From Bombyx mori (lineage: Eukaryota; Arthropoda; Insecta; Lepidoptera; Bombycidae): a stretch of 64,000 nucleotides of DNA. Shown here piece after piece: positions 10,387 to 21,996 of the stretch (position 1 is the first letter of the stretch; each line of letters begins with the position of its first letter). The DNA is taken from positions 1,022,501-1,086,500 of the forward strand of contig NC_085125.1 in assembly GCF_030269925.1 (NCBI RefSeq), read 5' to 3'. The notes under the pieces were generated by a model that was not told the DNA's origin, made no database searches, and worked only from the letters and a program-made list of their open reading frames with translations. A program made the position numbers and the translations under genes.

Positions 10387-10403
10387 CTAAGGTTCTAAGG
10401 TAG

Positions 10404-10505
10404 AATTTTTTGTGTTATGGCCCACCTGATGGTGGGTGGTTATCGTCGCCCATGGACTTCAGCAATGCCAGGGGCAGAGCCAAAGCAGCTGCCTACCTAA
10501 TATCG
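10404..10505 (-). mobile_element. Jockey-like LINE 3' tail fragment (family K)
   Basis: Contains CGCCCATGGACTTCAGCAAT and GCCAGGGGCAGAGCC, the complement of the C-terminal coding end shared with the copies at 15657-15790, 20343-20640, 26785-26900 and 49152-49395. Confidence 0.65.
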
Positions 10506-10844
10506 ATATTTTACAATCTCGAATCATGTCAAAGATTAACTCTCATTTTACTACTGTAACATATCATATTGGACGAAAACCATTAGTACAAGAGGAACAC
10601 GGAATGAGCTTCATGGCATCCCATCTGCTCGGGACGTGATGTCCAGGTCCCAGTTGTTCTATTGCAGGGAAATGACGCTGGTATAGAAATGAGTGATGTT
10701 GATTAGCGTGACATAGTGGATTGAGGTTTCTGCGCTGATCTAGGGAGCAAATCCCTTTATTTCTTTCATCTCTCTCCTTTGTCTTTCCTATTTTTTATAA
10801 AAAAAATATTTAGGTACTAAAATGTATATGCGTAACATTCTTGG

Positions 10845-10979
10845 TTTTCTCTCGCATGACTCTATAGTACATACAAATAATATTTGAATGGTAATCATCT
10901 GTGCCGTCGGTTGATATCAAACGTTGACCTTGCACATCATTACAACACCCACCTCATCTAAACTGGACGAGCTTCCGAT
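10845..10979 (-). repeat. Outer right arm of inverted duplication
   Basis: Reverse complement of 943-1080, including CAAACGTTGACCTTGCACAT and AAACTGGACGAGCTTCCGAT. Together with the core arms it places the original duplication boundary at or beyond about 10.98 kb. Confidence 0.8.
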
Positions 10980-12793
10980 AATACGAGCTTTAATAAAGTT
11001 CAAGTATGATTAATTTTGTCGGCGTAGACACGTAGAGTTCCAGAGTCACATGGTTTTATTGTGGCTCTGGACTTCTTGTAATTAGAAGGACTACAAAGTT
11101 GGACGAAGTTATGAATTACCCGGTGAGCATACCCTCTCTACAGTCAAGAAGGTTTTCATATAAGTAGAGTTCTGAGTTAAGTTATCTACGAGTATTTCCG
11201 GTTCTGTGTGTTTAGTGCGAGTTTTTTAACGTTCTCGATAGCGTAAAAGTTAACTTAAATTTGTATGGAGTTGGAACGTTTGTGTGTGTTTGCCGCTAGG
11301 GGCGCTGTTGAAACAGCTGTGAATCAACTTTGAAACAAATGTCATGGTTTCGTCAAAATCCATGACAAGTAAGCAGTAAGGATTCGCTGGATGCAAGCAG
11401 TGCTAGACTGATTTTTGTGGCGAGGATTGGGGGAGGCCTATGTTTAGCAGTGGACATATGTGGGCTGATAGTTTAGAAGCAGCACTTCATCCATTCACAT
11501 TTAATTTTGATCTACAGTAAGGTAGTAGTAGTAAGTAGTAACATACAAATATTTATTTACACTAGTTTTTATTCACAGTCAAAATTCGATCACAATGATT
11601 GACAATATTTATTTTAATTTTATCTAATATATTTTCTCTTTTGTATTTTCTTGTAAAGACGGAGAAAAAGAGAACCAATACCAAATTTGCTTATTATACG
11701 TCATCGAAAACTCGCCTCTAAAGTAAAATAAAAATGTAAATCGTTAGACAAACAGTGTCTCTGCCTATTTATATATAGATGTGTAGATTAAAACATCAGC
11801 GCTTCACAAAATTAATTAGAACACTATTCATGAAATTCGTGTGTTGATTTGATTAAGTATTGTCCATTTGTTGTTCTACATTTGAGAGGTCTCTCTGTAC
11901 ATGAAGGCTAATAGATTGAAGGTTGTCGGAGATGATTTAAAATATGACCTATTGTATAGAATTTAAGAGCGATTCTGAGCCTGTAACCAGGACATATCGG
12001 TCCTTTATTCTACATATTTCTGAGAAGAATGTGATCTGGTTCGAAAAGATAGCCATTCCACAGTAAATTGAGACATTGGCCTACATATATATAACCTATA
12101 ATAAATACTATAAACATGTCAGGTGTTAACGCCTTTGCCTTGTCTGTGCGTCACGTATAATCTATACTAAGCTAATCAACCTGTGATTAAATTTAAGCTG
12201 ACTACTGTGTAACTTTAACATAATCTGTCTCTTTTAAAAAATTTACGAGGAAAAATAATTCTCCGCTTTTTTACTTAATTATTTTATCGAAATACAAAAA
12301 CCAAACATCTCTAAACAAACTATTGTACAAATGTAGAATAAAGTCTCGTAAGCAACAAAACGGGATTGTATTATCAGATACATCAAGTATAAATAAATAT
12401 GAGGAGGTTGTAAACTCCTTTGCCCAATTTATTTACATTAAATTAACATTACATCTAAAAAGATCCTCTTTAATTGCACACCTGTATTATAGTCTTGAGA
12501 AATATTCTCCCAAAATTCAATAGCGCGTATTCGGATTGCGTGCACTAGCCGATTTCATTAGCTAATAATCGTCATTACTGCTATTTTGTTATAGCAATCA
12601 CGGACGTCGACCAATCATAGCGAGTGATGTGCCTTAATCTGTAAAGGCACCGATTCACTGACCAACGTTTGTGTTGTCTTTATTTATTATTTATTTTCGT
12701 TAGATTTTTAGAATTAATTTTGTGATCTACATTTTTTACTTAGGTACTGAAATTGAACATTCCTTTTTTGTTAAAATAAAAATATATATTATA
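10980..12793. other. Intergenic; one short dispersed repeat, no gene
   Basis: AT-rich sequence. About 11235-11310 carries GCGTAAAAGTTAACTTAAAT then TTGTATGGAG, shared with about 31466-31515, so it is a dispersed repeat. No frame with recognisable similarity is present. Confidence 0.5.
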
Positions 12794-13084
12794 CTAGCTG
12801 ACCCGGCAGACTTCGTAGTGCCTCAATCGATAAATAAAAAACCTAAACTTTTGTATAAAATAAACTTAAAACAAAAAAAAGGAATCCGTTCGACGGAGGA
12901 CACATCAAAGAGAAAACAAATTATTTTTATTTAATTACGAGCATTTTCATATTTTTATCTACCTTTTAAACATTCTCTGGACTTATACACATAATTCAAG
13001 ACAAAAGTTAGCCAAATTGGTCCAGCCGTTCTCGAGTTTTAGCGAGACTAACCAGCAGCAATTAATTTTTATATATATAGAAGA
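12794..13084 (-). mobile_element. Helitron-like element, family H3, copy 1
   Basis: On the minus strand it ends CTAG followed by T and starts with TC after A in an AT-rich run. Plus-strand text includes CTAGCTGACCCGGCAGACTT at the left and GGTCCAGCCGTTCTCGAGTT near the right. A second copy is at 60769-61015. The left end may extend to 13090, because two TC starts are possible. Confidence 0.6.
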
Positions 13085-14407
13085 TATAGATATGAATACT
13101 AAATACAGTTGATTCCTATAGCGGGAATAGATTTGACCAAACGCGTATGTAGAGAGTGAAATATGAAATAACAGGTCGTATGTTCTGAAGATGCAATGCA
13201 ATGACTGTGTTCACAATTGGGATGCGAAAGTTTTAGACATGATTCTATTCTTTAAGTTTTTTACCTATAATTCAGGCCAAAGGGTCTCACAAGATTTATG
13301 AGTACTTTGAACAGAAGAAACATCCATAAAATGTCTTTTTTTGGGTCGGTTGACAAAACCTACGAGAACACCGTCCCGGATAGGCGCGCGGCGTATGTAG
13401 CTCCTAAAAGGTGATTAATTAAATTACTCTCTTGTATTTCCGCCCATGCGTCCCATCCCTGCTTGGCACAGAACCTAAGAGACGTCAATATATGCAATCC
13501 ACCAGGATTGCATATATTCTCAGTTATATTCTTTTAAGCCTACTCCACTTTCTTCAATTGTCAGGGAATTCCTGTCTTAATCACAGGGCATGGATATGAG
13601 CACATAAGCTTTTTAATGACACAGTCACATGTTCCAACTGTCTCTGAGCTTCGACGAGCGATTAATATCAGGCCAAAAAACAAACACTTGCCGGAATGTG
13701 ACCTGATCGCCTAATCATAATTGCCCGTCATATTCACATTATAATCGATATCATCACCATTGCCATTACCGGTTCTTCGCGCCAGTACAAATAATTATAT
13801 ATAACGCTGTATCATTTCGGTAATATACGTTCGGATGTATGTAGGTCAAGATCGATACGGTTTTATGGCAATATGAACTCTAGTGCTCTATGAAGTGAGG
13901 CAGTAAGTCTTTGCTTTAAATTACCGAAGGACCGTCAATTGGATTTGAGTTAGAAAATGGGCATAACCGATTTCATAAGTTCGTGCAGTCTTTCGTTGAA
14001 GCTTGTGCGTAACTTCGATGAGCTTTTTCGATACAGTGTTTTACTTTAGATTGACACAAAAGATTCTAAGACTCGAAGTGTCGAACGACTGTTCGTCCAG
14101 CCTCTAAGCGCTAAGATTCACTTTCAACTAAGTTCGTTTTGATTTCAATAGATTACTGCTTCGCCATTCGACATAGGCGATACTAAGGGAACAATAATTT
14201 CATCAATGTTCTAAATATAAATAAGAAACTATACAAATATACATATTAAGCAGTTTATAATATTTAGCGGAACTTATGCATATTAAAACGGGAATGCCTC
14301 TGAAGCCACCTCAGGACAAAATATCGAATTCTCAATCGTATGAGTAGCCGGTGTCCAAACCTTCAAACGACGTTTGATTAGTTTGGGGTAAATGTCAGGT
14401 CGTGGCC
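13085..14407. other. Intergenic; no gene seen apart from a perfect hairpin
   Basis: Unique-looking sequence of ordinary composition without coding frames. It contains the 13487-13518 hairpin. Confidence 0.5.
13487..13518. repeat. Perfect 14-bp inverted repeat with 4-base loop
   Basis: AATATATGCAATCC, loop ACCA, GGATTGCATATATT. The stem has no mismatch. No T-run or gene end is adjacent, so I assign no function. Confidence 0.7.
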
Positions 14408-14848
14408 TCTTTTTTTTTTTATTGCTTATATTGGTGGACGAGCTCACAGCCCACCTGGTGTTAAGTGGCTACTGGAGCCCATAGACATCTACAACGTAAA
14501 TGCGCCACCCACCTCGAGATATAAGTTCTAAGGTCTCAGTATAGTTACAACGGCTACCCCACCCTTCGAACCGAAACGCATTACTGCTTCACGGCGGAAA
14601 TAGGCGGGGTGGTGGTACCTACCCGTGCGGACTCCCAAGAGGTCCTACGACCAGTGATTACGCAAATTATAATTTTGCGGGTTTGATTTTTATTACACGA
14701 TGTTATTCCTTCACCGTGGAAGTCAATCGTGAACATTTGTTGAGTACGTATTTCATTAGAAAAATTGGTGCCCGCCTGCGGGATTCGAACACCAGTGCAT
14801 CGCTACACACGAATGCACCGGACGTCTTATCCTTTAGGCCACGACGAC
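14408..14848 (-). mobile_element. Near-full-length tRNA-derived SINE with BMC1-type tail
   Basis: Reading on the minus strand: a tRNA-like head (about 14848-14768) with an A-box-like TGGCCTAAAGGATAAG and a B-box-like GTGTTCGAATCCCG; a unique body (CACGATTGACTTCCACGGTG); then the AGGTCCTACCACC block and the BMC1-type tail, ending in poly(A) seen here as a T-run. The head is missing from most other copies in the window. Poor acceptor-stem pairing shows it is not a functional tRNA gene. A copy lacking the head lies at 21669-21996. Confidence 0.7.
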
Positions 14849-15656
14849 TTCAAATTTTTCTGGGAAAATGCTTTCTGGGAAAATGCCTTGGTGGGATCCC
14901 GCGTCTTTCCACGGCAGTACTTTTGGAAGAGATTTAGTTCTTCGAGGCCGCTAAAGCCTTATTTGGGTCCAGCTAATCAACCGCCGCCATTCGGTTGACT
15001 GTTTTACGGACAAGTCGAACTCTAACACAACCCTCCTCTTTTCTCATCCGGTCCTAGGACCGGCATCGGCAGAGTTATTGTTGATGATTTTCTTAGATAC
15101 CGTAATTTTTTTGCGTCATCTCGTAACAGGTATTCCGACAAGAGTCCAAGAGAATATTAGAAGGGTAAATTTGTTTACCGGACAACTGGTGGTTGGTGAA
15201 AAACGTGGATGTGGATTTCCACCTTGCGTCACGAGATCTATGTTTCAATTGTATGGATTGCCTTTAGCTGCAGGACTGCTACTTCGCGTTTGATATAGGC
15301 AGGATGGTGGCACCTACCCATGCGTGCTCACTAGACATCCTACCACCAGTATTATCTATATGTTACTCATGATAAACACATTTGAGATAGTTTCATAATT
15401 AAAGCTCATTCTTCATAATAAGTAACATGTTGTTAACCAATAACTCTAGCGTGGTTGCTTATGGTATGTAATATAATAACGCATGCGTCTCGAAATGTCC
15501 AATGGTTCAAGTCTGTCATAACGCCATAACTATTGTTCTAAAAAAAAATAACTAATATGAAATTACATCCGGAGTTACAATACCTGTTATATTGGATAGG
15601 GAGAACAGTATGTAATTTGTTAGTAGTATAAAATTTTTTAGAGCTTGATGTAATTT
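14849..15656. other. Intergenic; a BMC1 scrap at 15290-15355, no gene
   Basis: Only a short fragment (GGTGGCACCTACCCATGCGT with CCTACCACCAG) is recognisable. Two frames of about 70-80 codons run through here without any domain. Confidence 0.45.
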
Positions 15657-15790
15657 TAATTTTTTTTATTGCCCTTGTAGGCAGGTGAGCATACGGCCCA
15701 TCTGAGGATGAGCGAGTACTGTCGCTTATGGACTTCAGCGATGCCAGGGGCAGAGCCAAGCCGCTGCCTATCGTTACCGTTACCGTTACC
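15657..15790 (-). mobile_element. Jockey-like LINE 3' tail fragment (family K)
   Basis: T-run, TTGCCCTTGTAGGCAG, GAGCATACGGCCCATCTG and GCCAGGGGCAGAGCCAAG, followed by a short CGTTAC repeat. Confidence 0.65.
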
Positions 15791-16372
15791 GTGTATTTTT
15801 TTGATATAGTATAGAATAGAAGGTTGAATGAGGTTACGGCCCCCTGGAGTTAAGTGCTTGCCGAAGCCCATAGACTAGTGAATGCCCCCACCCACCTAAA
15901 AACAACCTCGAAGCGGAATATACGCATTATTCGCGGCAGGAGCAGGTGGGATGATCACCAACCAATCTACATGTGCAAGTCTACAATGCGCTCTAGTATC
16001 TACTTGATACCAGGTAGACCTTATTTAAACATTTACGGAATAACAAAAAAAGCAAGTTATGGTATACAACATACTGTTCCTTTGTATACTTTGTCAGAAT
16101 ACCCAATGTGTAATCAATGTGTAACATTAATTTATCAGATATTGGAGTCCATGAAGTTACATAAGAAAAAATATTTAAATAATAAAAATTTCGTAACATA
16201 GGTCAGGATTGAATGAAAAAATTGGCAAAGGCGATACTTATGGTCAGTATCCGCAGCGAGGTGTTGTAATTACTCCAAGTGGGTATCTCATCCTTCAAAC
16301 TGGAAGACATGACTTCGGCAGAAATAGGTGGAAATACCACTAGTTACGAAAACGTATAAATTATTGTTAGTA
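15791..16372. other. Intergenic repeat debris, no gene
   Basis: About 15840-15910 (GGCCCCCTGGAGTTAAGTGC with CCACCCACC) and 16230-16330 look like decayed BMC1-type sequence. A 115-codon frame covering part of it has no domain. Confidence 0.4.
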
Positions 16373-16797
16373 TCTACCTATATATATTAATACGTGAAGC
16401 AAAAACTTTGTATCCCTTTTTACGAAAATTGCGCGGACGGAGAAGGTATGAAATTTTCCACACTTAAAGAGAATATAGAGAAGAAGTGCACAATCCTAAT
16501 ATTTTTTTAAATAGTGCATAAAAGATACATTAAATCAATAAAGAAAACATTAAACACACTACCGTGTATTTGACACACACACATTTTGTTTATACTCTTT
16601 GTTTATTGTCAAACTTTTGTTATTGCTTAAAGTCTGTAATCAAATTGAGAACAAGTTAGTATTGTTTATCTTTAATATTACGAGTATTTGTCTACAGTAT
16701 AGTCTTGGCAAAATCTGTAACAATAGGACCATAATAATGTTGAAACTTATAATTTTAATTAATTATAGTCGAATTTCGACTACTGCGGGGCCACTAG
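16373..16797 (+). mobile_element. Non-autonomous Helitron, family H2, copy 3
   Basis: Starts TCTACC after A; family start ACGTGAAGCAAAAACTTTG; hairpin TAGTCGAATTTCGACTA; ends CTAG before T. It lies just downstream of the CPR-C 3' end. Confidence 0.8.
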
Positions 16798-17186
16798 TTA
16801 TATTTATTACTTTATGTTACACCTTTATCGCAGTAGTGTTCGGGCTCATATTTGGGGTGGAAGAAGATTTAAAAAGAAACAAATGTTTTATGCATTTATG
16901 ATTTATTTTCATTTTACGATCACACAGTGATTCTTCCAAAAAAAATTTTTCACGCATATTTTGTATTTATAACACAAAATATACAATATTATATATAGTA
17001 TTATTTACACTTTTTTTTTACATTTTCATAATGCCCATATTGAAGCTTTATCAGCATCTCTGCAAATCTCTCGAATGCTCAAAGGCTTGGAGATAATCCA
17101 GGATGCACGTTATGCAAAGTCAGACTATTTGAAAAGCAACGCTGGTCTTATTCTAACTCTTTCATTTAACCTACGGATGCTTTGGT
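16798..17186 (-). other. Probable 3' UTR and flank of CPR-C
   Basis: AT-rich. A minus-strand AATAAA lies at about 16906-16901, about 280 bases after the stop codon, and is the likely poly(A) signal. No other feature is seen. Confidence 0.4.
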
Positions 17187-19935
17187 TTAGTACTTATAAC
17201 CTTCTTCGGAAGAGAAGCTGGGAGGTTGACGAGGAGACCCTAAACCTCCCGAGGGAGAGGAACTAAGTCCAGGCTGTTGGGTACCTGGTCTTCCATCAAC
17301 CTGAGCACCTCTGTCAGAGGGGCGGTTATATTGATAAGGAGCTGATTGGATCTGCATGGATTTGGGTCCAGGTAATCCACTCTGGCCAAGTCCTTGAGGA
17401 CCGGATGGTTGACTAGAACTAGCTGGTGAATATCCTTGGGGTTGATTAGTAAAGCCAGGTTTCGATGGTCCTAGTCCTTGCCCTGATGGTTGGTTGAGGC
17501 CTGACCCGAAATTAGTTGGGGACGATTGTGGTCCGGAGAAACCGTTATATTGAGAAGAAGCACTTTTGGATGGTCCAAAACCTTGCGCAGAAGGCTGGTT
17601 AGGACCCGTACCGAAACTTGATGGGGACGATTTAGAGAAACCGTTGATTTGAGAAGGATTACCTCCGAATGGCGAACTCGATCCTTGAGAACCGAGGAAG
17701 GGAGAATTTCCCTGTGAATTAGGTGAAGTAACAGGACTGTACTGTCCAGGTCTTTTAGCAGGGCCTGATTGAGAATTAGGGCTAGCAGCGCTGTTGTATT
17801 GTCCTGAAGGTTGTTCAGAAGATCCAGTGCGTCCAGTAGATCCTTGGGGCTTGTTGTAATCATATCCAGTATCACCAACCTGATTGTTTAGCTCGGAATT
17901 AGCAGTGTAACGATTAGGCTGATTAGATCCAGCTTGTCCTAAAGCTCCTGCTGGTTTTGAGGAGCCAAACGGACCATTGGATTGCTGTGGTCCCTGAGCT
18001 GCACCTTGGTATGTAGTTGCACCCGGGTAAGATGGCACTCCTCCGTTGTTATACTGTTGCGGAACGATGGCGACGTCTTCATTCGGATTGTAAGCCCCTG
18101 TAAAATATCGTTAAATGGTTATTCAAGTGGTAAACTTTGCTTTCCAAAGTGTGCTAATAGGTGCCACCAACAATATCAATAGAGTATTGATGGTAATAGC
18201 AATTACTTTAAACACACGCGCCTCATAACTTGTAGTGGCAATATTTTAATGGTGGTACAGCGATTTGTGATTCCGAAGGGTGGGCGTTTCGGTTTGAATG
18301 GCAGGACAGCCGTTGTGATGTCAAAATTAAACTTATAACTCATATCTCAAGGTGTTGCTTTATAATTACCTTCTTGGGTCCCAGCTGCAGCAGCCCTGGC
18401 ATTTTCTTCAATGGATCTTAGGATTTCTTCCGGAATGGGTGGAGGAGTCGGCAAATGATCACCTTGAGGTTGGTAGCCATTTTCATCAGCAGTATAAGTT
18501 ATACGAATCTGCTGACCATCATCGTCAGTATACGAGAAAGAGCCTTGTGCTTGAACGCCGTTGGTAGCAACCCCAGATTCTTCAGCAGAAATACCGTTTG
18601 AGGTTTCAAAGGCATATGCGAAAGTTTCGCCGTCGTTTTGATTGTCGTATCTGAGGATCTCGGCGCCTCTGTCAATAGAAGCACGGGCACGTTCAGGTTG
18701 GTAGACCTGAGCATCTTGTCCGAAAATCGGGGCTTGACCGAAACTTTGAGTTTCTTGATTTGGCTGCGCTGAAGCGCCAAAAGATGGAGAGATCTTGCCG
18801 AAGTTTGTAGATCCGATTGCTTGTCCATAGTTTGCCGATGGAGCTGAAACTGATGAAGGTCCCGACTGTTGGTTATTTCCTTCGAGAGCAGCAGCAACGA
18901 ATTGGCTGAAAGATGGCGAGGAAGATTTCGGGAATGGGGTTTGACCAAAACTGGCTTGTCCTATAGGTTGTGATGGTCCCGACTGTCCTGATTGTTGACC
19001 GAATCCAGACATTCCGGGTGTCTGACCGAAGCCAGATGGCGCAGATGGTTCACTAATTCCAGCATTTCCATTTATTTTACCAAGTCCAGCTGATCCAGAT
19101 AGCTGACCAAAAGCAGCTGATCCACTAGGTTGGCCAAAGCCAGTTGATGACGAAAGTTGACCGAAAGGTGATCCTGAAGGCTGACCGATTCCCGATTGAC
19201 CAGTAGGCTGGCCAAGCCCTGAAGGCCCAGTTAGTTGCCCAGAAGCTCCTGGGGCGGTTATCGAGCCAGGGCTGCCTCCTGCGGTCGAAGCGCTCGCCGG
19301 AGGTAGGTAAGTTCGGTCCAGTTTAGCGGCATAGCTGCACGCCACCACGGATAGAATGATAAACTGAAAAAATGGTAGTTAATTTTAATGTATTTATATA
19401 AAGCGAGAAAATTTTATTTTCAGAAAATATTGTGTTTCAATAAATCACTTCTAACTAGTTATTGGTTATCATTACCGATATTCATATGAAAGACTACTTT
19501 CACTATTTTACCAGTGTCAAGAAGGCGGCATAGGTTTTTATTTGTCATAACATGTATCCTATAAGATCAAAAATCTAGAATGGGTGGCAGAGAAGCTTAC
19601 GTAGATGCCTTAGAATTTAGATGGTAGACGATAATCCACTGCGCCTAAGTTGATGAGTTGATTCTCATGGACATAAATATGGGCACCGCCAAGCTAATAT
19701 CTACCCCTGATGACTGTCCTTGTACCTCGTTTGAAGGTCAGGATCGCTCAGAAATCACTCTAAAAAAACAGAATTAATTCCAGAGCAGGAGGGTGTTTTC
19801 TAAAAATACCGTACTGTGGATAAAAACCGTGGAGGTAGGTTAAAGAAGATTGACCTCATTAAAGGGAAGGTGTTAAAATAAAATATAAAACATATTTTAT
19901 CTAAATAAAAAGATGCGAATATTTACCAATTTCAT
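17187..19935 (-). CDS. RR-1 cuticular protein CPR-C with long Gly/Ser/Gln/Pro tail (637 aa)
   Basis: Minus-strand exons: 19935-19927 (MKL), 19363-18370, 18097-17187; total 1,914 nt. Residues 1-15 form the signal peptide, followed by [14 protein letters not shown]. Residues about 25-245 are low complexity with repeated G-x-GQ-(P/S)-(S/T)-G units. The RR-1 domain is at about 248-312 ([13 protein letters not shown] ... [17 protein letters not shown]). The tail from about 334 is rich in GPSQN, with S(S/P)-Q-(Y/F)-N-G-F-like repeats, and ends EEGYKY. The mature protein has no cysteine. It would be secreted and chitin-binding; the flexible repeats may bring extensibility or cross-linking through Tyr, Gln and Lys (inference). 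The intron after exon 2 sits in the same place and phase as in CPR-A and CPR-D. The start is supported by the TATA box and a complete signal peptide. Gene identity among numbered silkworm CPR genes is not assigned. Confidence 0.9.
18205..18350 (+). mobile_element. Decayed BMC1-type fragment in CPR-C intron 2
   Basis: GTTTCGGTTTGAATGGCAGG and CATATCTCAAGGTG are recognisable blocks of the family in an otherwise eroded copy. It ends about 20 bases from the exon-2 donor. Confidence 0.5.
19379..19926 (-). other. CPR-C intron 1
   Basis: This is nearly all of a 563-bp intron (19926-19364) between the 9-nt first coding exon and exon 2. An eroded repeat may lie at about 19575-19760 (ATGGGTGGCAGAGAAGCTTA), but I cannot classify it. 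Confidence 0.6.
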
Positions 19936-19966
19936 TACAGACCGTTGTACTGTCTGATGTTAGTGA

Positions 19967-20007
19967 ACTGAATGTACCATGTAGAGCGAATCCGAGGTAT
20001 TTATATA
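19967..20007 (-). promoter_or_regulatory. CPR-C core promoter
   Basis: Minus-strand TATATAAA at 20007-20000 and TCAGT at 19971-19967, about 36-40 bases apart, upstream of the ATG at 19935. A TCAGACA at about 19959 is an alternative start site. Confidence 0.65.
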
Positions 20008-20342
20008 AAGTTAATTTGTTCACCTAACCATATTACTCGTAGTGTACTCACGGACCTAACCTTTGACTGCTATCGTATTAGGTAACACGTGCTTCTATCT
20101 GTGGGTTTGCTTGCTTATTTTTATATTTATTAAAAATAACAAATATTATTGTGTGATTAAAGTTTTGATAAAGAGTCAATCAGTGTCTTGATCTCTTTTT
20201 TATTTTTGATTCTACATGGATGTGAAGGATTTCATGTAACTTAGGCATTTGCAAATTAAATTTAAGCAATTCGGTGCATTGATAATTTTGGTTACTAAAA
20301 GTTAAGTTATTTACACTTTGAGGAGTGCTCTGAGGAATTATT

Positions 20343-20640
20343 CGAGATGATACCGGCATCTCGTTTTTACCATCGCACCGCCCGCCACCGGAGTAGAGCT
20401 CATCCATACTACCTGGAGCCACTGCGGTCATCCACAGTGCGTTTCCAGAGGTCTTTTTTGCCACGTACCATCGGGCTATGGAATGAGCTCCCCTCCACGG
20501 TGTTTCCCGAGCGCTATGACATATCCTTCTTCAAACGAGGCTTGTGGAGAGTATTAAGCGGTAGGCAGCGGCTTGGCTCTACCCCTGGCGTTGCTGAAAT
20601 CCATGGACGACGGTAAACATTCACCAACAGTGAGAAAGTA
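20343..20640 (+). pseudogene. LINE ORF2 C-terminus, family K
   Basis: An open frame of about 89 codons encodes the C-terminal end of a jockey-like non-LTR retrotransposon protein: RTIGLWNELPSTVFPERYD, then FFKRGLWRVLSGRQRLGS and IHGRR. The upstream reverse-transcriptase domain is missing, so this is a dead 5'-truncated copy. The same ending recurs in the minus-strand copy at 49152-49395. Confidence 0.7.
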
Positions 20641-20647
20641 AAACGAA

Positions 20648-21122
20648 CCCCTTACCCCGGCTGGGTTCTGATCTCGGATGGATCGGACGCTTACACGAGA
20701 GTGCAGTCAGAGACAATACAAATCAGACTACGAGAAACCTTAATAACCCTTATCCTCCTTCATTCGATCGCGATGCGCCCGCCTGTCACCTTTTTTGTAA
20801 TTTGTAGCCACTTATGTCGACCAGTGGCACAGTGAAGTGCGTGGTTCAGTCTCATGTCCAGATGCTCGGACACTTGGCCACTTCATGAGCCCTTACCTCA
20901 GCCAGGTTCTGATCTCGGATGGATCGGACCCTTGGACAAGATTGCAGACAGAGACAACCTTAATAACCCTCCTCCTCCTTCAGTCGATCGCTCATTGCTG
21001 AGCATAGGGATGCGCCCGTCTGTGACCTTTCTTTGTAATTTGTAGCCACTTAAGTCGGTCAGTGGCACAGCGAAGGGCGTGGCGCAGTCTCTTATCCATA
21101 TGCTCGGACGTTTGGTCACTCT
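20648..21122. repeat. Tandem duplication of a roughly 240-bp unit
   Basis: Two units (about 20648-20880 and 20889-21122) share GGTTCTGATCTCGGATGGAT, the CGATGCGCCCG-like block, TTGTAATTTGTAGCCACTTA and GTGGCACAG, and end in similar CTCGGAC(A/G)(C/T)TTGG text. They differ by indels. The nature of the unit is unknown; it may be a LINE 3' end amplified next to the family-K fragment. Confidence 0.75.
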
Positions 21123-21668
21123 ATCTTTTATGGCTTCGTCCGAGAAAAAAAACTGTTAATGTTCTAATTTGCATAAATACGGTAGGGCATCTTGTGAACC
21201 CTCATGGTTAGGTATCATAACAAGGAGTCTTCATCTAACCATGTAAGCAAATAGAGGGAGAACAATACGGTTTTAAAATAAAATTTACCACAAGTGATGA
21301 CGCATTTATTTTTTCCGGATTTCGTATTATTCTGATTATATTAGTACGACCTTTGGTCTGCGTTAATAAAATCTACGGTATTATTTGGATAGCTGTTTTA
21401 AGCTGGACGGAAAATAAGCTCAGACTATCAAGTCATTAGCTGAAAACCGATGCTGAGCTCCTATGGCAATCTAAAGAAATAACATATTTATGCCTAAACA
21501 CACTAAATTACAACAAGTTTTTCGGGTAATTGTTTTTATCATACTTATGCAGCACTAAAATGTTTTCCATTTATTAAAAAGCAAGAAATGTGGCAATTGT
21601 TTATTTTTAATAAATGCCATAAATATATTAGAAAAAAGCTTGAATCATGACGTATATGAAATAGTAAA
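21123..21668. other. Intergenic, no gene seen
   Basis: AT-rich, without recognisable repeats or frames. Confidence 0.5.
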
Positions 21669-21996
21669 TGTTCACGATTGACTTCCACGGTGAAGGAATA
21701 GCATCGTGTATTAAAAACAAACCCGCAAAATTATAATTATAAATTACTGGTGGTAGGACCTCTTGTGAGTCCGTACGGGTAGGTACCTCCAGCCTGCCTA
21801 TTTCTGCCGTGAAGCAGTAATGCGTTTCGGTTTGAAGGGTGGGGTGGCCGTTGTAACTATACTGAGACCTTAGAACTTATATCTCAAGGTGGGTGGCGCA
21901 TTTACACTGTAGATAGATGTCTATGGGCTCCAATAACCACTTAACACCGGGTGGGCTGTGAGCTCGTCCACCCATCTAAGCAATAAAAAAAAGCCT
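21669..21996 (+). mobile_element. BMC1-tailed SINE, head truncated
   Basis: Starts in the body (GTTCACGATTGACTTCCACG), continues through CTGGTGGTAGGACCTCTTGT and GGGTGGGGTGGCCGTTGTAA, and ends ATCTAAGCAATAAAAAAAAG. It lacks the tRNA-like head present in 14408-14848. Confidence 0.75.

Noticed and set aside
14768..14848. Possible tRNA gene on the minus strand
   Set aside because: The A and B boxes are present but acceptor-stem pairing is poor, and the sequence is continuous with a SINE body and poly(A) tail.
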